DNA from: UBA6522 sp965262365
GTDB taxonomy: Bacteria; Pseudomonadota; Gammaproteobacteria; Steroidobacterales; Rariloculaceae
Assembly: GCA_965262365.1 (NCBI GenBank)
Contig: OZ253541.1
Coordinates: 620,001 to 684,000, forward strand
Reading direction: 5' to 3'
Length of the DNA: 64,000 nucleotides
The position numbers and the translations under genes are program-made. Positions 59,670-64,000 of this stretch are shown here, piece by piece (within the stretch, counting starts at the first letter, position 1; each line of letters opens with the position of its first letter). Under the pieces are notes generated by a model. It was not told where the DNA came from and ran no database searches. It was given only the letters and a program-made list of their open reading frames with translations.

Positions 59670-60739
59670 ACGTTCTGGATCGCTACGTCGCCACCGCCGT
59701 GCTCAGGGGCGTGACCCTGGTGATGGTGGTCCTGATCTCGGTGGGCACGGTATTCGAATTCATGGGTCAGCTACCCGATGTCGGTACGGCTCAATATTCG
59801 ATCGGCGATGCCGTGGCTTTCGTTGTGATGCGCATCCCCCGACTCGTCGTGGGGCTGTTGCCGGCAGCAGCCCTGATAGGTGCGTTGCTGGGCCTCGGAA
59901 ACCTGGCGGTGCAGCGCGAACTGGTGGTGATGCGTGCCAGCGGCATCTCCCTCGCGCGTCTCATGGGCTCCGTGGCAGCGGCCGGCGTTGTGCTGATGGT
60001 CGTCATGGCCCTGCTGGGCGAGTCGCTGGCCCCGTCGATGAGCGTATACGCCCGGGACATGCGGGCACGGGCGCTGCTGGACACGGAGGACGTGGCGTCC
60101 GGCGGCGCCTCGACCTGGCTCAAGAGCGGCGATCGCATCGTCAACCTGCGCCGGGAGGCCAGCGGCTTCGGTTTCGGCGGTGTCTACCTGTTCGAACTGG
60201 ATGACGAGCAGGGGCTGACGCACATCGCGCACGCCGACTCCACCGATATCGACCCGGCCAATCGCTGGATTCTCGAAAACTATGCGGAAACCGTGTTTGA
60301 CGGGTTGACCGGTGTGACCGCAAGTGCCTCCCGCCAGGCCGTCAAGGACTACGGCCTGAGCCTGGAACTGCTTGAGTTTTCGGTGATCAGGCAGGATCTG
60401 CTCGATACCAACGGGCTGATCCGTTACATCGCCTACCTGCAGGCGAACGACCTGGACGCAACCGGCTACCTGATCGCCTTCTGGGCGCGCATGGCGGACA
60501 TCGTCTCGGTAGCGCTCATGACGCTGTTGGCCCTGCCGTTCGTGCTCGGCGGCATGGGCTCGGCGGGCACCGGTGTCCGGATGCTTGTCGGGCTGTTGAT
60601 CGGGTTGGCCTACTACGTGACAGCGCAGGCATTTGCCAACAGCGGCCAGGTTTTCGATCTGGATCCCCGGGTGGTTGCCTGGCTGCCCACGGCGGCATTG
60701 CTGCTGGTCAACGCGCTGGCCTTTTCAAGGGTGCGGTAG
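59666..60739 (+). CDS. lptG: LPS export ABC transporter permease LptG
   Basis: 357 residues. The start MNVLDRYVATAVLRGVTLVMVVLISVGTVFEFMGQL is typical. LLPAAALIGALLGLGNLAVQRELVVMRASGISLARLM is the coupling-helix region; the jellyroll lies about 130-255; the last helices are AFWARMADIVSVALMTLLALPFVLGGM and ANSGQVFDLDPRVVAWLPTAALL. Functions with LptF. Ends at a hairpin that also ends the RDD gene. Confidence 0.96.
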   Translation: MNVLDRYVATAVLRGVTLVMVVLISVGTVFEFMGQLPDVGTAQYSIGDAVAFVVMRIPRLVVGLLPAAALIGALLGLGNLAVQRELVVMRASGISLARLMGSVAAAGVVLMVVMALLGESLAPSMSVYARDMRARALLDTEDVASGGASTWLKSGDRIVNLRREASGFGFGGVYLFELDDEQGLTHIAHADSTDIDPANRWILENYAETVFDGLTGVTASASRQAVKDYGLSLELLEFSVIRQDLLDTNGLIRYIAYLQANDLDATGYLIAFWARMADIVSVALMTLLALPFVLGGMGSAGTGVRMLVGLLIGLAYYVTAQAFANSGQVFDLDPRVVAWLPTAALLLVNALAFSRVR

Positions 60740-60783
60740 TGCTCTATCCCACTGATACGCAATTGTCAGTGGGCTAGAGCACT
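60738..60783. terminator. bidirectional terminator hairpin shared by lptG and the RDD gene
   Basis: Arms of 18 bases (AGTGCTCTATCCCACTGA and TCAGTGGGCTAGAGCACT) pair with one mismatch around a ten-base loop. Each arm contains or abuts a stop codon: the lptG TAG at 60737-60739 on the left, and the RDD TAG at 60784-60782 on the right. No long T-tract is present on either strand. Confidence 0.75.
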
Positions 60784-61213
60784 AGTCAGGGCGCGGCAAC
60801 CGGACCAGGCTGGTCCCGGAAAGCCGATCGTGCCAGCACAACCCGTCCCGGTCCCACCAGGCCCAGAGCAGGCCCAGTCCGGGCGGAAGCACCAAGAGCC
60901 ATGCGGCCAGATATCGAAGCGCCGCCTGGCTCCAGTTCAGCCCGCTCCCATCCATGGCGGTTACCCGCAGTCTCCATGCCCTGGCGCCGAGGGTTTGCCC
61001 GCCGTGGGTCCAGGAAAAACCGAAAAACAGGAAGTTGACGGCAAGCAGGGCGACCCCGTACCACCAGGAACCCGGTGGAATGGCTTCACCGCCACGCACC
61101 AGTACCAGTAGCAGGGTCAGGACCATGACCAGCCCCGTGCAAAGCAGAAGGTCGTAGCACATCGCGGCGGTTCGCCGCCCAAGACCTGCCGATGCGAGGT
61201 CGTTTCGGTGCAT
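60782..61213 (-). CDS. RDD-family membrane protein
   Basis: 143 residues, three or four membrane segments. It begins LASAGLGRRTAAMCYDLLLCTGLVMVLTLLLVLV, an RDD variant (RR...D), and ends QTLGARAWRLRVTAMDGSGLNWSQAALRYLAAWL with a Trp/Asp-rich tail. Family members are small membrane proteins, some transporting ions or small molecules. In many relatives the gene stands next to lptFG, as here. Confidence 0.85.
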   Translation of the reverse strand: MHRNDLASAGLGRRTAAMCYDLLLCTGLVMVLTLLLVLVRGGEAIPPGSWWYGVALLAVNFLFFGFSWTHGGQTLGARAWRLRVTAMDGSGLNWSQAALRYLAAWLLVLPPGLGLLWAWWDRDGLCWHDRLSGTSLVRLPRPD

Positions 61214-61357
61214 GAGTCGCCTTAAAAGGCTGTAACAGTAGCGGTGAAGTTTGGCATGATACGCTAACTTGAAATGGCGTCGCAGGCGCCGCTTACCCTT
61301 GCCGTCCGGGCCGAAAAGGACGGCCGAACAAAACCGTGGATTGAGGGAATGGGGATC

Positions 61358-62623
61358 ATGATCAAGGAATCAACACTGACTCGGCGCGCAATGATGAAGT
61401 GGAGCATGTTGTCGGCCAGTGCATCGGCCATGGCCTGCGCATTGCGCGCTCCGGCATCTGCTCAGGATCTGGGGCCGGCTAACGCTCACGTCGGCGATGT
61501 GGGCGGGCGCGATGCGGAGCATTTGTTTACCGGCGAACCGGTTGTAGGCGGCGGTCAGATGGAGATACGGCTCAATCAGTCGATCCACACCGGCGATCCC
61601 CACGAACTGGAAGTCGCACGGCGCATGCGCCCCTTCGATCCTCTTTCGTGGTACACGGAGTGGAACCGGGTCGCGCAGATCAACGAGGAAATCGCGGTCG
61701 GCTACGAAGAGCAGGGGCTGAACGTATCGGCCCATGACTTCTACCTCCGTGCCAGCCGTTTCCACCGCCTGTCCATCGTCTACCAGGAGGATACCGACGA
61801 GACGATGATGCCGGGCTACATGAAGTACCTGGAATTCTTCAACAAGGCTTGGGAACTGCGCACGCCGCCCTTCGAGCGCGTCACGATCAACGTGGACGGC
61901 AACGATCTGGACGGTTATTTTCGCAAGCCCGGCGGCCCGGAGGGGACCCGGTACCCGGCGGTCATCGCCTACCAGGGCGCCGATTCCCTGGCGGAGAACA
62001 CCCTCAACGGCGGGGGGGCGTACGTCGCGCGTGGCATGGCATTCCTCGTGCTGGATCTGCCGGGGCAGGGCGCGGCCAAGCGGCTGAAGCACCTGTACAT
62101 GCCGCCCGACACCGAACGGCTGGTATCGCCGCTGGTCGACTACCTGCAGTCGCGGCCGGACGTGGACCCGGAAAGGATCGGCCTTCGAGGGCAAAGCATG
62201 GGCGGGTATTCCGCACCGCGCGCAGCCAGCGGCGAAAGCCGCATCAAGGCGGTATGGATGGGCGCGGGCTCCCATGACCTTCTCAGGGACCTCTTCGAGT
62301 ACTTTCCGCCCATCCAGGATCGGGTACGCTGGATCATCGGCGCGGAGGATCTCGCCGACGCGCGGCGAAAACTCGTCGACTACACCGTGGAAGACGTGGC
62401 CCACAAGATCGAATGCCCGATGTTGATCGGTTACGGACCGACCGATCGGATCATGGACCCGCAAGGCGCCTTCAGGCTGTATCAGGCGGCGGTCAATTCC
62501 GATCGCCAGATGTGGTCGGCGGCAGGGCATCCGCATCACGACGAAAAGTCGGGCGGGCCGAAGACTCTGCGCTTGCCGGCCGATCGGGATTGGGCCGCCC
62601 GGCAACTGGGCGCTCCAGGCTAA
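61358..62623 (+). CDS. Tat-exported alpha/beta hydrolase (FrsA/DUF1100-like)
   Basis: 421 residues from ATG 61358 (GAGGG at ten bases). The N-terminus LTRRAMMKWSMLSASASAMACALRAPASAQ is a twin-arginine-type signal (RR at 9-10). A helical cap (about 60-200) precedes the hydrolase core: nucleophile S280 in LRGQSMGGYSA, Asp near 363-367 (YGPTDRIMDP), and His391 in AAGHPHHD. The arrangement is like dihydroxypseudooxynicotine hydrolase and FrsA relatives, which cut C-C or ester bonds. Substrate unknown. It is followed by the MAPEG gene after ten bases. Confidence 0.82.
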   Translation: MIKESTLTRRAMMKWSMLSASASAMACALRAPASAQDLGPANAHVGDVGGRDAEHLFTGEPVVGGGQMEIRLNQSIHTGDPHELEVARRMRPFDPLSWYTEWNRVAQINEEIAVGYEEQGLNVSAHDFYLRASRFHRLSIVYQEDTDETMMPGYMKYLEFFNKAWELRTPPFERVTINVDGNDLDGYFRKPGGPEGTRYPAVIAYQGADSLAENTLNGGGAYVARGMAFLVLDLPGQGAAKRLKHLYMPPDTERLVSPLVDYLQSRPDVDPERIGLRGQSMGGYSAPRAASGESRIKAVWMGAGSHDLLRDLFEYFPPIQDRVRWIIGAEDLADARRKLVDYTVEDVAHKIECPMLIGYGPTDRIMDPQGAFRLYQAAVNSDRQMWSAAGHPHHDEKSGGPKTLRLPADRDWAARQLGAPG

Positions 62624-62633
62624 GGACGAAACC

Positions 62634-63029
62634 ATGATCGCAATGCCATTCACCGCGCTGGTAACCGTGGCCGCCGTCATTCTGACGTTTGTGCTGAGCA
62701 TGCGTGTCGGCGCGATGCGTCAGAAGCATGGCGTGAAGGCCCCGGCCACGACGGGACACCCGGAGTTCGAACTCGCAAACCGCGTTCACCAGAACACCAT
62801 TGAGCAACTGGTGCTCTTTCTACCGTTGCTCTGGCTGGGCCTTTACGTGCTGGGCGACGCCGTTGCCGGTCTGATCGGCGCGGTCTGGATCGTAGGACGA
62901 ATCGTCTATGCCAGGGCTTACGCCAGGGACGCCGCGGCACGCCAGCCGGGTATGGCCATCACCACCGTATCGACCGCTGCGTTGCTGCTGGCGACGTTGT
63001 GGGGGATTTTGCAGGGATTTATCGCTTAG
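62634..63029 (+). CDS. MAPEG-family membrane protein
   Basis: 131 residues, four membrane helices. VGAMRQKHGVKAPATTGHPEFELANRVHQNTIEQLVLFLPLLWL contains the MAPEG pattern (NRxHQNTxE), with GRIVYARAYARDAAARQPG later. Members are membrane glutathione transferases or eicosanoid-related enzymes; in bacteria the role is mostly detoxification. AAGGA precedes the ATG, and co-transcription with the hydrolase is likely. Confidence 0.9.
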   Translation: MIAMPFTALVTVAAVILTFVLSMRVGAMRQKHGVKAPATTGHPEFELANRVHQNTIEQLVLFLPLLWLGLYVLGDAVAGLIGAVWIVGRIVYARAYARDAAARQPGMAITTVSTAALLLATLWGILQGFIA

Positions 63030-63174
63030 GCTGCGGTGGCGCTGCGAGAGGCGGCGTAATCGTTGCGAATCGATGATTTCGTGTGGGGGCGCCGGCAGGT
63101 TCCGAACTCTTGAATTGGCGCTCCCTAGGAAATCGGATGGCCATTTTTCAAGCCATTGAAATCCTTCGGGATTA

Positions 63175-63203
63175 TTGACTTAACCGTTTGATTCAACTAG
63201 AAT
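63175..63203 (+). promoter_or_regulatory. sigma-70-type promoter of the integrase gene
   Basis: TTGACT (63175-63180), a 17-base spacer, TAGAAT (63198-63203): five of six matches in each box with ideal spacing. The predicted 5' leader is about 135 bases and contains the repeats below. Confidence 0.65.
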
Positions 63204-63228
63204 AATTCTTCTCACGACTGTCTCTCTG

Positions 63229-63257
63229 CGTCTCCGGCCGTCTCCGGCCGTCTCCGG
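63229..63257. repeat. 10-bp tandem repeat in the integrase leader
   Basis: The unit CGTCTCCGGC is repeated almost three times in a row between the promoter and the integrase gene. Confidence 0.8.
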
Positions 63258-63278
63258 TAATTTCACACACGGCGTGGT

Positions 63279-63341
63279 GCAAAACGTGGGGCAAGCCGGG
63301 ACAGCACCCCAAAATCGGCGTATGGCAAAACGTGGGACAAG
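63279..63341. repeat. 17-bp direct repeat flanking the integrase start
   Basis: GCAAAACGTGGGGCAAG (63279-63295) and GCAAAACGTGGGACAAG (63325-63341) differ at one base and are 46 bases apart, about four helical turns. The second copy ends two bases before the integrase ATG. They could be integrase arm-type sites, operator sites, or part of an attachment region. Confidence 0.6.
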
Positions 63342-63343
63342 AC

Positions 63344-64000
63344 ATGGCGAAACTGACGGCACTGAAGGTCAAGAGTATCACCCGCCCCGGCATGTACGGG
63401 GACGGAGAGACGCTGTTCCTGCGCGTGGCGCGCGGCGGCTCCAAGCAGTGGATGCAACGCCTGACCGTGCACGGCAAGCGCCACGACATCGGACTGGGCA
63501 GCGTCAGGCTGGTCAGCTTGGCCGAGGCGCGCGAGGCGGCGTTCGAGAACCGCAAGCTCGCGCGCGCCGGCGGCGATCCCCTGGCGCTGCGCGCGGCCAA
63601 GAGGGTTCCGACCTTCGCCGAACTTCTGGAACGCACGATCGAGGTGTACGCCGAGGGCTGGCGCTCGGGCGGCAAGACCGAATCGCACTGGCGTGCGAGC
63701 ATGCGCGACTACGCGCTGCCCAGGCTCGCACGCCTGCCCGTCAACGCCGTCACCGGCGCGGACGTACTGGCCGTGCTGACGCCGATCTGGCTGTCCAAGC
63801 CCGAAACGGCCAAGCGCGTGAAGCGGCGCGTCAGCGCGGTGATGCGCCTGGCCATGGCGGAGGGCTACCGGGCCGACAACCCGGCGGGCGAGAGCATCGC
63901 CGCGGCGCTGCCGCGCCACACTCGGCCGAGGCGCCACCACCGGGCGCTGCACTACTCCAAGGTCGCCGAGGCGATCGCGACGATCAACCGCTCGGCGGCG
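63344..64000 (+). CDS. tyrosine-type integrase (DUF4102 arm-binding domain), N-terminal part cut by the window edge
   Basis: 219 codons without a stop to the last base. The start MAKLTALKVKSITRPGMYGDGETLFLRVARGGSKQWMQRLTVHGKRHDIGLGSVRLVSLAEAREAA is the DUF4102 arm-DNA-binding domain of P4-like integrases. It is followed by a core-binding domain (FAELLERTIEVYAEGWRSGGKTESHWRASMRDYALPRLARLPV...). The catalytic domain with Arg and Tyr lies outside the window. GGGA precedes the ATG; a GTG at 63332 is an alternative start. It marks the left end of a genomic island or prophage continuing to the right. Confidence 0.92.
   Translation, partial: MAKLTALKVKSITRPGMYGDGETLFLRVARGGSKQWMQRLTVHGKRHDIGLGSVRLVSLAEAREAAFENRKLARAGGDPLALRAAKRVPTFAELLERTIEVYAEGWRSGGKTESHWRASMRDYALPRLARLPVNAVTGADVLAVLTPIWLSKPETAKRVKRRVSAVMRLAMAEGYRADNPAGESIAAALPRHTRPRRHHRALHYSKVAEAIATINRSAA

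Larger units (their letters stand above)
63030..63343. other. boundary region upstream of the integrase
   Basis: 314 bases with no gene. From about 63120 it turns visibly AT-rich compared with the flanks. It holds a consensus-like promoter, a 10-bp repeat and a 17-bp direct repeat, listed separately. No tRNA gene was found here, so the attachment site could not be placed. Confidence 0.55.

Noticed and set aside
63100..63130. T-arm-like GGTTCCGAACTC as a tRNA fragment near the integrase
   Set aside because: No acceptor or anticodon stem could be folded around it on either strand.
1..64000. CRISPR array or rRNA genes
   Set aside because: No regularly spaced repeat of 24-40 bases with variable spacers and no rRNA-like conserved stretch was seen.

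Overview
The window comes from a GC-rich gammaproteobacterium. The evidence is gene order: rnfABCDGE-nth, pepA-holC-valS, lptF-lptG, apbC-dcd, and purM-purN-DUF3108 next to DUF2066. These blocks are arranged much as in cultured Gammaproteobacteria. Four secreted DUF6152-type proteins, a periplasmic PQQ dehydrogenase and several exported hydrolases point to a free-living or host-associated marine-type heterotroph. That lifestyle reading is inference. No rRNA, tRNA or CRISPR array was seen.

Layout. 1-6.5 kb: secreted and accessory metabolism (DUF6152 proteins, an exported metallo-beta-lactamase-fold protein, a PQQ dehydrogenase, a MetE-like methyltransferase). 6.5-10.5 kb: an EamA permease facing a three-gene ABC-2 exporter operon. 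10.5-20 kb: membrane and envelope proteins (PpiC-type isomerase with a HupE-like protein, YceI, dicarboxylate symporter), proC, a thiolase, a Uma2-like protein and an Xre/MbcA-like protein. 20-26 kb: PLP decarboxylase, nadC, PuuD-like membrane protein, grxD, rnt. 26-34 kb: nth and the whole Rnf/Rsx electron-transport operon, then metG. 34.4-39.8 kb: a defence-like insertion of four minus-strand genes between metG and apbC. 39.9-46 kb: apbC-dcd, DUF3108, purN, purM, DUF2066 and a CDP-alcohol phosphotransferase. 46-50.5 kb: secreted hydrolase-like and TPR proteins, a TonB-receptor remnant, wrbA, arsC. 50.5-60.7 kb: proS, uracil-DNA glycosylase, rimI, valS-holC-pepA, lptF-lptG. 60.8-64 kb: RDD protein, a Tat-exported alpha/beta hydrolase, a MAPEG protein, and the first 219 codons of a phage/island integrase running off the right edge.

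Three observations stand out. (1) Three gene junctions (HupE/PpiC at 12.2 kb, symporter/proC at 16.2 kb, metG/rnfA at 32.1 kb) carry short tandem duplications with periods of 38, 41 and 17 bp, all equal to 2 modulo 3. Each makes one or more mini-ORFs that start at one stop/start overlap and end exactly at the next, so a translational stop-start relay is preserved. (2) A DUF262 / DUF3696-ATPase / unknown-protein operon plus an AAA-TOPRIM (OLD-like) gene is a candidate anti-phage locus. It sits in a junction that is closed in E. coli. (3) rnfC is split by a single-base frameshift inside an otherwise intact rnf operon.

Many neighbouring genes overlap by four bases as ATGA or GTGA, so stop-start coupled translation is common in this genome. 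All starts were chosen by hand from Shine-Dalgarno spacing and family lengths. No similarity search was run, so family names rest on recognised motifs.
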